Source: Anaerolineales bacterium UBA1429
Lineage (GTDB): Bacteria; Chloroflexota; Anaerolineae; UBA1429
Direction of reading: 5' to 3'
DNA: 51,555 nt
Assembly: GCA_002329325.1 (NCBI GenBank)
Contig: DCTX01000069.1
Coordinates: forward strand, 22,549 to 74,103
The position numbers were made by a program, and so were the translations under genes. Of the stretch, positions 15,474 through 23,876 are shown piece after piece (positions within the stretch are counted from its first letter, which is position 1; every line of letters starts with the position of its first letter). The notes under the pieces were generated by a model, which was not told the origin of the DNA, searched no databases, and saw only the letters and a list, made by a program, of their open reading frames with translations.

Positions 15474-17564
15474 ATGCTCGACATGTTCTTCAACCCCAAG
15501 TCCGTCGCCATCATCGGCGCATCCACCGATCCCACCAAGCTCGGCCACGCCGTCCTTGCCAACCTGGCAGGCAGCGGCTTTACGGGCGACATCTACCCCA
15601 TCAACCCCAGCGCCGATGAGATCCTGGGCCTCAAGGTCTACACGTCAGTGCTGGAAACGCCGGGCCCCGTGGATCTGGCCGTGATCTTGATCCCCGCACG
15701 GTTCGTCGCGGGCGTCCTCAAAGAGTGCGGCGAGAAGGGCGTCAAGGGAGTCGTCATCATCTCGGCAGGGTTCCGCGAGGCGGGCGCCGACGGCGCCGCC
15801 CGCGAGAAGGAGCTGCTCGATATCGCCGCCTCCTACGGGATGCGCATTATCGGCCCCAACTGCCTGGGCCTCATCGACACCTTTGTCCCCATGAATGTCT
15901 CCTTTGCGGCGGGCACGCCCAAATCGGGCACCATCGCCTTCATGTCCCAATCGGGCGCCCTCTGCACCGCCATCCTGGACTATGCCCTGGCCGAGACCAT
16001 CGGCTTCTCGCACTTTGTGAGCCTGGGCAACAAGGCCGACATTGACGAGGTCTCGCTGCTAGAGGCCTGGGGCGAGGACACGCGCACCAACGTCATCATC
16101 GCCTATATTGAGGGGCTGCGCAACGGCGCCCAGTTCATCCGCACGGCCCGCAAGACAGCCCGCAACATGCCCATCATCGCCGTCAAGTCCGGGCGCACCG
16201 CCTCGGGCTCCAAGGCGGTTTCCTCCCACACCGGCAGCCTGGCCGGGTCCGATGCGGCCTACAGCGCCGCCTTTCGCCAGGCCGGCGTGCTGCGCGCCGA
16301 GACGGTGGAGGAGCTGTTCGACTACTCCACTGCTTTTGCCTACCAGCCGCTGCTCAAGGGCCCCCGCATCGCCATCGTGACCAACGCCGGCGGCCCTGGC
16401 GTCATGGCCACCGACGCGCTGGAGGCCAACGGCCTGACCCTGGCGACCCTGACCGCCGAGACCGAGGCGACCCTGGCCGCCGCGCTGCCCGCCGCCGCCA
16501 GTGTGCACAACCCGGTGGACGTGCTGGGCGACGCCCGCAGCGATCGCTACACCACCGCCCTGGAGGCGGTGCTGCGGGATCCGGGCGTGGATGGCGTGGT
16601 GGTGATCGTCACACCCCAGACCTCGACGGAGATCGTCGAGACGGCCAAGGGCGTCGTGGAGATCAGCCGCCGTTCCGAAAAGCCGATCATGGGCTGCTGG
16701 ATGGGCAAGCAAGAGGCCATGGCGGGCATTGACATCCTGGCCAAGAACGAGGTCCCCAACTATCACTTCCCCGAGCGCGCGGTGGGGGCTCTGGGCGCCA
16801 TGTACACCCATCGCCGCTGGCTCGATCAGCCCGAGGCCGAGATCGAGGCCTTTGAGGTGGACCGGGCGGCGGTGCAGGCGGTCCTGGACCGGGTGCGCAG
16901 CGAGGGCCGCACGGGCATCGGCGATTCGGAGGCGCAGGCGATCCTGGATGCCTATGGCATCACCACGCCCCGCTCGCAAGTGTTGGCGACGCCTGACGAG
17001 GCGGCGGCCTATGCCCGGCAGATCGGCTACCCCGTGGTGGCCAAGATCGCCTCGCCCGATATCCTGCACAAGTCCGATGTCGGCGGCATCATGGTGGGGC
17101 TGGAGAACGACGATCAGGTGCGCGAGGCCTTCCCGGTGCTGATCCAGCGCGCCAAGCAGCACATGCCCGATGCGACCATTTGGGGCGTGCAGATCCAGGA
17201 GATGGTGACCAACGCCCGCGAGGTGATCATCGGCATGAACCGCGACCCGCAGTTCGGCCCGCTGATCATGTTCGGGCTGGGCGGCATTTATGTCGAGGTG
17301 CTGCGCGACGTGACCTTCCGCGTGGCGCCCATGACGCGGGCGCAGGCGCGCTCCATGGTGGAAGAGATCCGCTCGTACAAGCTGTTGGCGGGCGTGCGTG
17401 GGCAGGCCCCCTCCGATCTCGATGCCACCATCGACGCCATCCTGCGCATCTCGCAGTTGGTGACTGATTTTCCCGAGATCGCCGAGCTGGACATCAACCC
17501 CTTGCTGGTGCGCGATGCCGGCCAGGGCGCGGTGGCCGTGGATATGCGGCTGATCCTGCAATAG
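15474..17564 (+). CDS. acd: acetate--CoA ligase (ADP-forming), fused alpha-beta subunits
   Basis: Interconverts acyl-CoA, ADP and phosphate with acid, CoA and ATP, conserving energy in fermentation of sugars or amino acids. 696 residues, the length of the single-chain form. Order: CoA-binding domain (NPKSVAIIGASTDPTKLGH), succinyl-CoA ligase-like domain with the phospho-accepting H252 in SSHTGSLAGSDAAY, then the ATP-grasp beta part from about residue 480 (DAYGITTPRSQVLATPDEAA). The second conserved histidine should lie in the beta domain, probably in DILHKSDVGG. The acyl substrate could be acetate or a branched or aryl acid. Enolase follows after 50 bases, so both may lie on one transcript. 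This places substrate-level ATP formation next to glycolysis. Confidence 0.9.
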   Translation: MLDMFFNPKSVAIIGASTDPTKLGHAVLANLAGSGFTGDIYPINPSADEILGLKVYTSVLETPGPVDLAVILIPARFVAGVLKECGEKGVKGVVIISAGFREAGADGAAREKELLDIAASYGMRIIGPNCLGLIDTFVPMNVSFAAGTPKSGTIAFMSQSGALCTAILDYALAETIGFSHFVSLGNKADIDEVSLLEAWGEDTRTNVIIAYIEGLRNGAQFIRTARKTARNMPIIAVKSGRTASGSKAVSSHTGSLAGSDAAYSAAFRQAGVLRAETVEELFDYSTAFAYQPLLKGPRIAIVTNAGGPGVMATDALEANGLTLATLTAETEATLAAALPAAASVHNPVDVLGDARSDRYTTALEAVLRDPGVDGVVVIVTPQTSTEIVETAKGVVEISRRSEKPIMGCWMGKQEAMAGIDILAKNEVPNYHFPERAVGALGAMYTHRRWLDQPEAEIEAFEVDRAAVQAVLDRVRSEGRTGIGDSEAQAILDAYGITTPRSQVLATPDEAAAYARQIGYPVVAKIASPDILHKSDVGGIMVGLENDDQVREAFPVLIQRAKQHMPDATIWGVQIQEMVTNAREVIIGMNRDPQFGPLIMFGLGGIYVEVLRDVTFRVAPMTRAQARSMVEEIRSYKLLAGVRGQAPSDLDATIDAILRISQLVTDFPEIAELDINPLLVRDAGQGAVAVDMRLILQ

Positions 17565-17614
17565 GCCGCCCGACTCGAGTCCCTCTCGCATCAAGACGAT
17601 AAGGAGCACGAATC

Positions 17615-18898
17615 ATGTCAGCAATCAGTGATGTACGCGCCAGAGAGATTCTCGACTCGCGGGGCAACCCCACCGTCGAGGTCGAGATCACGACGGAGCT
17701 GGGCGGCGTGGGCGTGGCGGCGGTGCCCTCCGGCGCCTCCACCGGCATCCATGAGGCTGTGGAGCTGCGCGATGGCGACGCCCGGCGTTTCAACGGCAAG
17801 GGCGTGACCCAGGCCGTGGACAATGTGAACGAAGAACTGGGGCCCGAGCTGATCGGGATGGACGTGGTGGATCAGATCGGCATCGACCACCTGATCATCG
17901 AGATCGACGGCACCGAGAACAAGGGCCGCCTGGGGGCCAACGCCATCCTGGGCATCTCGCTGGCCGCCGCCAAGGCCGCCGCCAACGAGCTGGGCCTGCC
18001 CCTCTACCGTTATCTGGGCGGCGTGAACGCCCATGTGATGCCCGTGCCGATGATGAACATCCTGAACGGCGGCCAGCACGCCAAGGATAGCACCGACTTT
18101 CAGGAGTTCATGGTGATGCCCGCCGGGGCCTCTACTTTTGGCGAGTGCCTCCGCTGGGGCGCCGAGATCTATCACAGCCTCAAGAACGTGCTGGCCAGCA
18201 AGGGCATGAACACCAACGTGGGCGACGAGGGCGGCTTTGCCCCCTCCCTGGCCACCAACGCCATGGCCATCGAGGTGATCCTCGAAGCCATCGAGAAGGC
18301 CGGCTACCGGCCCGGCGAGGATGTCTGGATCGCCCTGGACCCCGCCTCCAGCGAGCTCTACCGCGATGGCAAGTATGTCCTGGCCCGCGAGGGGCGCACC
18401 CTCTCGACCGATGAGATGGTCGCCTTCTGGCAGGACTGGGTCTCGCGCTACCCCATCATCTCCCTGGAAGACGCCTTGCATGAGGACGACTGGGATGGCT
18501 GGGTCAAGCTGGTGGCCGCCATCGGCGACCGGGTGCAGCTCGTGGGCGACGACCTGCTGGTGACCAACGTGCGCCGTGTGCAAAAGGCCATTGACCTGCG
18601 GGCGGCCAACGCGCTGCTCTGCAAGGTGAACCAGATCGGCAGCCTGTCGGAGGCCATCGACGCCGTCGAGATGGCGCACCGGGCCGGCTGGGCCAGCGTG
18701 GTATCGCACCGCTCCGGCGAGACCGAGGACAGCACCATCGCCGACATCGTCGTGGGCCTGAACACCGGCCAGATCAAGACGGGCGCGCCCGCCCGCAGCG
18801 ACCGGGTGGCCAAGTACAACCAGTTGCTGCGCATCGAGGAGGGCCTGGGCGAGAACGCCCACTTTGCCGGCCTGGGCGCCTTCCGCGTCAAGCGGTAG
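17615..18898 (+). CDS. eno: enolase
   Basis: Converts 2-phosphoglycerate to phosphoenolpyruvate in glycolysis. 427 residues, the standard length. The N-terminal ARQ/ARE-type motif (VRAREILDSRGNPTVEVE), the catalytic loop GASTGIHEAVELRDGD, DEGGFAPS, SLEDALHEDDWDGW, the catalytic lysine in LLCKVNQIG and SHRSGETEDSTIAD are all intact. AAGGAG lies eight bases before the ATG. It follows the ADP-forming synthetase and is followed by a hairpin that probably ends the unit. Confidence 0.97.
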   Translation: MSAISDVRAREILDSRGNPTVEVEITTELGGVGVAAVPSGASTGIHEAVELRDGDARRFNGKGVTQAVDNVNEELGPELIGMDVVDQIGIDHLIIEIDGTENKGRLGANAILGISLAAAKAAANELGLPLYRYLGGVNAHVMPVPMMNILNGGQHAKDSTDFQEFMVMPAGASTFGECLRWGAEIYHSLKNVLASKGMNTNVGDEGGFAPSLATNAMAIEVILEAIEKAGYRPGEDVWIALDPASSELYRDGKYVLAREGRTLSTDEMVAFWQDWVSRYPIISLEDALHEDDWDGWVKLVAAIGDRVQLVGDDLLVTNVRRVQKAIDLRAANALLCKVNQIGSLSEAIDAVEMAHRAGWASVVSHRSGETEDSTIADIVVGLNTGQIKTGAPARSDRVAKYNQLLRIEEGLGENAHFAGLGAFRVKR

Positions 18899-18918
18899 GG
18901 CCATCCTGCAGACGATCC

Positions 18919-18948
18919 AGGAGCCGAGGGCGCAAACCCTCGGCTCCT
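18919..18948 (+). terminator. hairpin after eno, candidate terminator
   Basis: Perfect 12-bp stem AGGAGCCGAGGG (18919-18930) with its complement 18937-18948 and loop CGCAAA. No T tract follows, so it may work with Rho or serve as an mRNA 3' stabiliser. Confidence 0.65.
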
Positions 18949-18972
18949 GTGCGTGCTTCCGGCGCTCCAAAC

Positions 18973-19001
18973 TTGACACGCTATAGCCCCGTTCCTATAA
19001 T
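18973..19001 (+). promoter_or_regulatory. perfect-consensus sigma70 promoter for rpsU-yqeY
   Basis: TTGACA (18973-18978), exactly 17 bases, TATAAT (18996-19001). Every base of both hexamers matches consensus, as expected for a strongly expressed ribosomal protein gene. The leader to the GTG at 19071 is about 63 bases. Confidence 0.9.
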
Positions 19002-19070
19002 AGCCTTTGCCCTGCGGCATAGCTCACGTGCCCTTTTGGCATAGTCCGAGCGGAAGAGGGGGTTGAAAGC

Positions 19071-19277
19071 GTGGCCCGTGTCGTTGTTGAACAGGGAGAG
19101 TCCTTTGAGGGAGTGCTGCGGCGCTTCAAGAAGGCTGTCCAGGAGGATCGGATCCTCACCGAAGTGCGCCGTCGGCGTTTCTACGAACCGCCCAGCCAGA
19201 TCCGCAAGCGGAAGAAGGCTGCCAAGCGCCGCAAGAGTCGCCGGACGACCCTCAAGGACCAGTTGAGGAACTACTAG
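19071..19277 (+). CDS. rpsU: 30S ribosomal protein S21
   Basis: Small-subunit protein near the anti-Shine-Dalgarno region of 16S rRNA, acting in initiation. 68 residues, starting at GTG with AGAGGGGG upstream. The family pattern is intact: VVVEQGESFEGVLRRFKKAV, RRRRFYEPPSQIRKRKKAAK, then an arginine- and lysine-rich tail. It is followed after 48 bases by yqeY, a pairing seen in many bacteria. Confidence 0.95.
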   Translation: MARVVVEQGESFEGVLRRFKKAVQEDRILTEVRRRRFYEPPSQIRKRKKAAKRRKSRRTTLKDQLRNY

Positions 19278-19325
19278 CCCTGAAACGGGCCCTAGAGTGC
19301 GCCCCTCTGGCGAGGAAGGCAAGAA

Positions 19326-19772
19326 ATGAGCCTGCAAGATCGCTTGATGGCCGAGATGCAGAACGCCATGCGCGCGGGGGACGTCGTCCGACGAGACACC
19401 ATCCGCCTGCTACGCGCGGCCATCCGGAACCGCGAGATAGAGCTGCAGCGCGACGCCACCGATGAGGACGTGCTGGAGGTCATCGCTCGCCAGGTCAAGC
19501 AGCGCAACGAGTCCATCGCACTGTTCCATCAAGGTGGCCGCGAAGACTTGGTCGCCGCCGAAGAGGCCCAAAAGGCCATCCTGGAGGAGTACCTCCCGCG
19601 GCAGCTCGCCCAGAGCGAGATCGAGCAGGTCGTGCGAGAGATCGTGGCCGAGCTGCGCGCCACCGATATGCGCCAGATGGGCGCCGTGATGCGGGAGGCC
19701 ATGAGCCGCCTCAAAGGGCAGGCCGATGGCAGCCTGGTCAATGAAGTCGTCCGAGAAATCCTCAGTCGCTGA
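19326..19772 (+). CDS. yqeY: GatB/YqeY domain protein
   Basis: 148 residues. YqeY resembles the C-terminal tRNA-binding-like domain of GatB, but its cellular role is not settled. The start MSLQDRLMAEMQNAMRAGD, the central EYLPRQLAQSEIEQVVREIV and the tail RLKGQADGSLVNEVVREIL are typical. AGGAAGG precedes the ATG. It shares the consensus promoter of rpsU and is closed by an intrinsic terminator that starts right after the stop codon. Confidence 0.93.
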   Translation: MSLQDRLMAEMQNAMRAGDVVRRDTIRLLRAAIRNREIELQRDATDEDVLEVIARQVKQRNESIALFHQGGREDLVAAEEAQKAILEEYLPRQLAQSEIEQVVREIVAELRATDMRQMGAVMREAMSRLKGQADGSLVNEVVREILSR

Positions 19773-19810
19773 ACTCAGGAGAGGGCCTGCCCTCTCCTGA
19801 GTCCGTTTTT
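19773..19810 (+). terminator. intrinsic terminator after rpsU-yqeY
   Basis: A 13-bp stem ACTCAGGAGAGGG (19773-19785) pairing with 19790-19802, loop CCTG, then CCG and five T (19806-19810). It starts on the base after the yqeY stop codon. Confidence 0.88.
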
Positions 19811-19827
19811 CACCCTTGCCCCTTTTT

Positions 19828-21960
19828 ATGACCCAACGAACGGTCTCGCCAATGGCAAGCAACCAGGCAGCGTCCGTCCCGAGCGAAGCCGCCTCCTCGC
19901 CGCAACCCGCCGAGTCCCGTTTGCGTCGCACCCTGCGCACCCTGCTGCTGGGGCTGGCGCTGTGGGTCGCCTGGGGGCTCGCCTTTCTGCTGCCCTCCGC
20001 CGATAGCCTTCGGGTGACCATCGGCGAGGCTTCGCGACGGGACATCAAGGCCCCCTATCAGGTCACCTACATCAGCGAGGTCGAGACCGAGGCCGCCCGT
20101 CAAGAGGCGGCCTCGCGCGTCGCCGATGTCTATGTGGCCGATACGACGCTGGCCGCCACCCAGGTCCAACGGCTGCGCGAAACCCTGGCCGAGATCGAAA
20201 CCCTGCGCATGGAGCCGGATCTGGCCCCGGACGAGCGCCCGGAGCTGACCCACATCGTCCTCTCGGAGGCCTCCTGGGATACGTTGCTGGGGCTTTCGGA
20301 TTCCTCGTGGGAGCTGGTCGCCCGAGAGAGCGAGCGGGTGCTGGGCCTGATCATGCGCGACGAGATCCGCGCCAGCGACCTGCCCCGAGCCAAGCGCGAT
20401 GTGCTTCGGTTGATGCTCGCCACCCTGACTACCCCCGAGCGCGACGCCGTCAATGCCCTGGTCAGCGATCTGATCGTGGTCAATATGGTGGTGCACGAGG
20501 AGCGCACCGAGGCGCGGCGGGCCGAGGCGCGGGCCGCCGTCCAGCCGGTGGTTCGCACCATCCGGGCGGGCGAATCCATCGTCCGCGAGGGCGAGATCGT
20601 CACCGAACGCGCCTACGAACGGCTGGAGATCCTGGGGCTGCTGGATCAGGGGCCGGATTGGCAGCAGGTGGCCGCTCAACTGGGCTTTGCCCTCATGGTC
20701 GTGATCGTCCTGATCCTGTTCGTGTTGCGGGTCGATCCGCTGCTGATGGGGCGCCCCCGCCGTCAGCTCTTGCTGGTGATGATGCTGATGGTTGTAGGCG
20801 TCACGGCGCGGCTGCTGCTCCCCGGCCATACCCTCTTGCCCTACCTGTTCCCCGGCGCGGCCGCAGCCATGCTCGTGGTGCTGTTCATGAACGTCCAGTA
20901 TGCCACCCTGATCGCCGTGGCGACCTCCCTGGCCGTGGGCTTGAGCGCCGGCGGCTCGCTGGAGCTGACCATCTACATCCTGCTGGGCAGCCTCGTGGGC
21001 GCCCTGGCGCTGATGCGCACCGAGCAGCTCAGCGCTTTTGTGCCCGCGACGGGCTACCTGGCCGCCATCAATATCGCCACCCTGCTGCTGTTTCGCATCA
21101 GCAGCGGCAGCTATGATCTGTTGGGGGTGCTACAGCTCGCCGGGGCCGGGCTGGCCAACGCCGTGATCTCTTCCAGCTTGTGCCTGGTGGCCTATGCCTT
21201 TACCGGCCGGCTGTTCGGCATCACCACTTCGCTGCAGCTCATGGATCTGGCGCGGCCCACCCATCCCCTCTTTCGCCAGTTGCTCATCAAGGCGCCCGGC
21301 ACCTACCACCATTCGATCCTGATCAGCAACATGGCCGAGCGAGCGGCCGAGGCCATCGGCGCCGATATCCTCCTGACCCGCGTGGGCTCCTATTACCACG
21401 ATATCGGCAAGACGCTGCGCCCGCACTTTTTCTCCGAGAACCAGACCGACGGCCAGAACCCCCATGACAAGCTCGATCCACAAACCAGCGCCGAGATCGT
21501 CATCGCCCACACCATCGAGGGGTTGGAGCTGGCCCGCCGCTACCGCCTGCCGGACAAGGTGTGCGCCTTTATCGCCGAACATCACGGCACCACCCTGGTA
21601 TCCTACTTTTACCGCAAGGCCAGCCAGGCCGCCGAAGACCACGAGGTGGATGAGGCCGCCTTCCGCTACCCGGGGCCCAAGCCCCAGAGCCGGGAGACCG
21701 CCATCCTCATGCTGGCCGACGCCGTGGAAGCCTGGGTGCGGGCCGACCGGCCTGCCACCGAGCCCGAGATGGAGCGTGTCATCCGGCGGGTGATCAACGA
21801 CCGCCTGATCGGCGGACAACTGGACGAGACCGAGCTCACGCTCAAAGACCTGGATCGCATCCGCGAGGCCTTTGGCAGCGTGCTCAAGGGATTGTACCAT
21901 CCACGTATCCAGTATCCGGAGCGCGCCGTCCAACGCAACGAACGCGCCGCGCACGGGTAG
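19828..21960 (+). CDS. 7TM-HD domain protein, PgpH/YqfF-like
   Basis: About 710 residues. Listeria PgpH and relatives degrade c-di-AMP with this architecture. After one N-terminal helix (LLLGLALWVAWGLAFLLP) comes an extracellular 7TMR-HDED domain with an ESIVREGEIVTERAYERL motif. A block of seven helices (about residues 290-480) follows, then a cytosolic HD domain with HHSILISNMAERAAEAIGA, the metal-binding YYHDIGK, VIAHTIEGLELARRYRL and FIAEHHGT. Start is uncertain: ATG 19828 or ATG 19852, neither with a convincing ribosome-binding site. The 3' end runs into dgkA after 34 bases. A c-di-AMP phosphodiesterase role is likely but inferred. Confidence 0.86.
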   Translation: MTQRTVSPMASNQAASVPSEAASSPQPAESRLRRTLRTLLLGLALWVAWGLAFLLPSADSLRVTIGEASRRDIKAPYQVTYISEVETEAARQEAASRVADVYVADTTLAATQVQRLRETLAEIETLRMEPDLAPDERPELTHIVLSEASWDTLLGLSDSSWELVARESERVLGLIMRDEIRASDLPRAKRDVLRLMLATLTTPERDAVNALVSDLIVVNMVVHEERTEARRAEARAAVQPVVRTIRAGESIVREGEIVTERAYERLEILGLLDQGPDWQQVAAQLGFALMVVIVLILFVLRVDPLLMGRPRRQLLLVMMLMVVGVTARLLLPGHTLLPYLFPGAAAAMLVVLFMNVQYATLIAVATSLAVGLSAGGSLELTIYILLGSLVGALALMRTEQLSAFVPATGYLAAINIATLLLFRISSGSYDLLGVLQLAGAGLANAVISSSLCLVAYAFTGRLFGITTSLQLMDLARPTHPLFRQLLIKAPGTYHHSILISNMAERAAEAIGADILLTRVGSYYHDIGKTLRPHFFSENQTDGQNPHDKLDPQTSAEIVIAHTIEGLELARRYRLPDKVCAFIAEHHGTTLVSYFYRKASQAAEDHEVDEAAFRYPGPKPQSRETAILMLADAVEAWVRADRPATEPEMERVIRRVINDRLIGGQLDETELTLKDLDRIREAFGSVLKGLYHPRIQYPERAVQRNERAAHG

Positions 21961-21994
21961 GCTGTCTGCCCTGCGCCGCGCCAAACTGGGGAAT

Positions 21995-22372
21995 ATGGAG
22001 AGACACCGCAAACAGAGCCTCCGCCAGAGCTTTTGCCACGCTTTGGAGGGCCTGGCCTATGTGGTCCGCTACGAGCGCAACGCCCGCATCCACCTGGCAG
22101 TGGCCCTCCTGGTGATAGCCCTGGGCTTCTGGCTGGGACTGGAGCCCGGCCAGTGGGCCCCGCTTGCCGTAGCCATCGCCCTGGTGTTCGCCGGAGAGAT
22201 GCTCAATACGGTGGTGGAGCTGACCATTGACATGATCACGCCCCATCACAACGCCCATGCCAAGCATATCAAGGACGTGGCCGCCGGCGCCATCCTGGTG
22301 AACGCCCTGGCAGCCGTGGTGATCGGCCTGCTGGTGCTCGGCCCGCCCTTGCTGCGCAAGCTCGGCCTGTAA
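21995..22372 (+). CDS. dgkA: diacylglycerol kinase / undecaprenol kinase
   Basis: Small integral membrane kinase of 125 residues with three helices. ERNARIHLAVALLVIALGF and FAGEMLNTVVELTIDM are the DgkA signatures, the second holding the catalytic glutamate region; KDVAAGAILVNALAAVV is the third helix. In bacteria of this type the enzyme usually phosphorylates undecaprenol, feeding the lipid carrier pool used for wall and exopolysaccharide. That suits the neighbouring Wzz and BY-kinase genes and the uppP near 51 kb. The longer in-frame start overlaps the previous gene and lacks a ribosome-binding site. Confidence 0.9.
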   Translation: MERHRKQSLRQSFCHALEGLAYVVRYERNARIHLAVALLVIALGFWLGLEPGQWAPLAVAIALVFAGEMLNTVVELTIDMITPHHNAHAKHIKDVAAGAILVNALAAVVIGLLVLGPPLLRKLGL

Positions 22373-22385
22373 CAGGGGGAAGCGT

Positions 22386-23093
22386 ATGGAATTGCGGCGC
22401 TATGCGCGCATCCTGATCAAGAGAGCCTGGATCATACTGGTGCTGGTCGCGGCGGTGCTGGCGGCCTCGTTGGTCTGGCGGCCCCAGCATCCCCCCTCGT
22501 ATCAGGCCCACATGCGCTTTGTGGTGGGCGTCCGCCCGGAGCCCAAGGGCGATTACTACGCCTATGACCGCTACTATACCTGGCTGACGGCCGAATACCT
22601 GGTGGACGACCTGGCGGAGGTGGTCAAGAGCAGCGCATTTGCCGCCGAGGTAGCCGAGCTCTCGGGGATATCGGCGGCGGGCTCGTTCCACGGGGCCACG
22701 TCAGCGGGCAAGACTCACCGGGTGCTGAACGTCACCATCACCTGGGGGAACGAGACGGAGCTGGGCAGCCTCGCCAATGCCACCGTGGAGCTGCTCACCC
22801 AGCGGGCAGGCGCCTTCTTCTCGCAACTGGGCACCGATGCCGCGGTGGTCTCGCTGATCGATCCGCCCCAGGTCGTCGCTGTGGGGCGTTCGCTGCGGGA
22901 ACGTCTGGACCTGCCGTTGCGTCTGGTCCTTGCCGTGGCGGTGGGCGTCGGCCTAGCCTTCTTGCTGGATTACCTGGATCTCACCGTGCGCCACCGAGAG
23001 GACCTGGCATCCCTCGGCGTGCCGATCCTGGCGGAGATCCCCACCCGCCGACGCTGGCAATGGTTGCTGCCCATCGGGCGCCGCTCCCCGTAG
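22386..23093 (+). CDS. Wzz/CapA-type polysaccharide chain-length regulator (first copy)
   Basis: 235 residues with the Wzz layout: N-terminal MELRRYARILIKRAWIILVL leading into helix 1, an external domain of about 140 residues, then helix 2 (LRLVLAVAVGVGLAFLLDYL) and a short basic tail. Partner of BY-kinases in controlling polymer length and export. The proline-rich segment before helix 2 (LIDPPQVVAVG) is typical. It starts 13 bases after dgkA with GGGGGA upstream, and probably shares its transcript. Confidence 0.8.
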   Translation: MELRRYARILIKRAWIILVLVAAVLAASLVWRPQHPPSYQAHMRFVVGVRPEPKGDYYAYDRYYTWLTAEYLVDDLAEVVKSSAFAAEVAELSGISAAGSFHGATSAGKTHRVLNVTITWGNETELGSLANATVELLTQRAGAFFSQLGTDAAVVSLIDPPQVVAVGRSLRERLDLPLRLVLAVAVGVGLAFLLDYLDLTVRHREDLASLGVPILAEIPTRRRWQWLLPIGRRSP

Positions 23094-23103
23094 CGCCGGG
23101 GCG

Positions 23104-23133
23104 TTAGGCGCCTGGCTGCGCCTGGGCTATAAT
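23104..23133 (+). promoter_or_regulatory. possible promoter for wzz2 and the BY-kinase
   Basis: A perfect TATAAT at 23128-23133 with a poor -35 (TTAGGC at 23104-23109, 18-base spacer), 26 bases before the GTG start. The good -10 in a GC-rich gap is the main evidence. Confidence 0.45.
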
Positions 23134-23159
23134 CCGGTGCCTGATATCGGGAGGAAATT

Positions 23160-23855
23160 GTGGAACTCAAGGATTATGTCCGGATCATCGTCAAGCGTGG
23201 CTGGATCATCGTGCTGGCGGCCGCCATCACCGTGATCGCGGCCTTTGTGGTCAGCCGGGTGCAGACGCCCATCTACCGCGCCACCATCTACCTGAACGTC
23301 TTCCCGGGGCGCCTGGATTGGGGCCTGCAGCAGACCATCAAGGGCGTGATGCGCAACTTTGCAGGCACCATCACGTCGCGCACGACGGCCCTGGAGGTGC
23401 TCAACCGGCTCAACCTGGATCTCACGCCCGAGGAGCTTTCGAGCAAGATCACGGTGCGCCCCATCGAATCCGATCTGCTGATTCAGGTGGACGCCGACGA
23501 TTATGATCCCTTGATCGCCCGCGACATCGTTCAGACTACGGCGGAGGTCTTTGTCGAAGAAGCCGACAAGCTGATGCAGGATCAGGATCGCGCCGATCGT
23601 GTGGAGGTCAGCATCCGCGATTATGCGCTGCCGGGCAAGCTGCACCGCCCCAACTGGAAGATCAACGTGCTGGCGGGAGGCGTGTTCGGCGTCCTCATCG
23701 GCGTGGTGGTGATCTTTGTGCTCAGCTATCTGGAGGCGGACATCATCCGCACCAGCCGCGAGTTGGAGAGCTACACCGGGCTGGCCGTCTTGGGGCTGAT
23801 CCCCGCCGTCGAATCGAGCGCGGGCAAGCGCAAGAGCCGGGCGATCCCGAGCTAG
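23160..23855 (+). CDS. Wzz/CapA-type polysaccharide chain-length regulator (second copy)
   Basis: 231 residues, GTG start preceded by GGGAGG. MELKDYVRIIVKRGWIIVLA closely parallels the start of the upstream copy, so the two are paralogues. Helix 1 spans about residues 15-33, the external domain follows, and helix 2 is NVLAGGVFGVLIGVVVIFVL. The cytoplasmic tail ELESYTGLAVLGLIP leads to a basic end, as in CapA/YveK proteins that activate a separate BY-kinase. The kinase gene follows after 21 bases. Confidence 0.83.
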   Translation: MELKDYVRIIVKRGWIIVLAAAITVIAAFVVSRVQTPIYRATIYLNVFPGRLDWGLQQTIKGVMRNFAGTITSRTTALEVLNRLNLDLTPEELSSKITVRPIESDLLIQVDADDYDPLIARDIVQTTAEVFVEEADKLMQDQDRADRVEVSIRDYALPGKLHRPNWKINVLAGGVFGVLIGVVVIFVLSYLEADIIRTSRELESYTGLAVLGLIPAVESSAGKRKSRAIPS

Positions 23856-23876
23856 CCCGCTATGGGAGGAAACTAT

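Noticed and set aside
16059..17609. A 516-codon open frame on the - strand
   Set aside because: Antisense to the ADP-forming synthetase; no family motifs and typical shadow composition.
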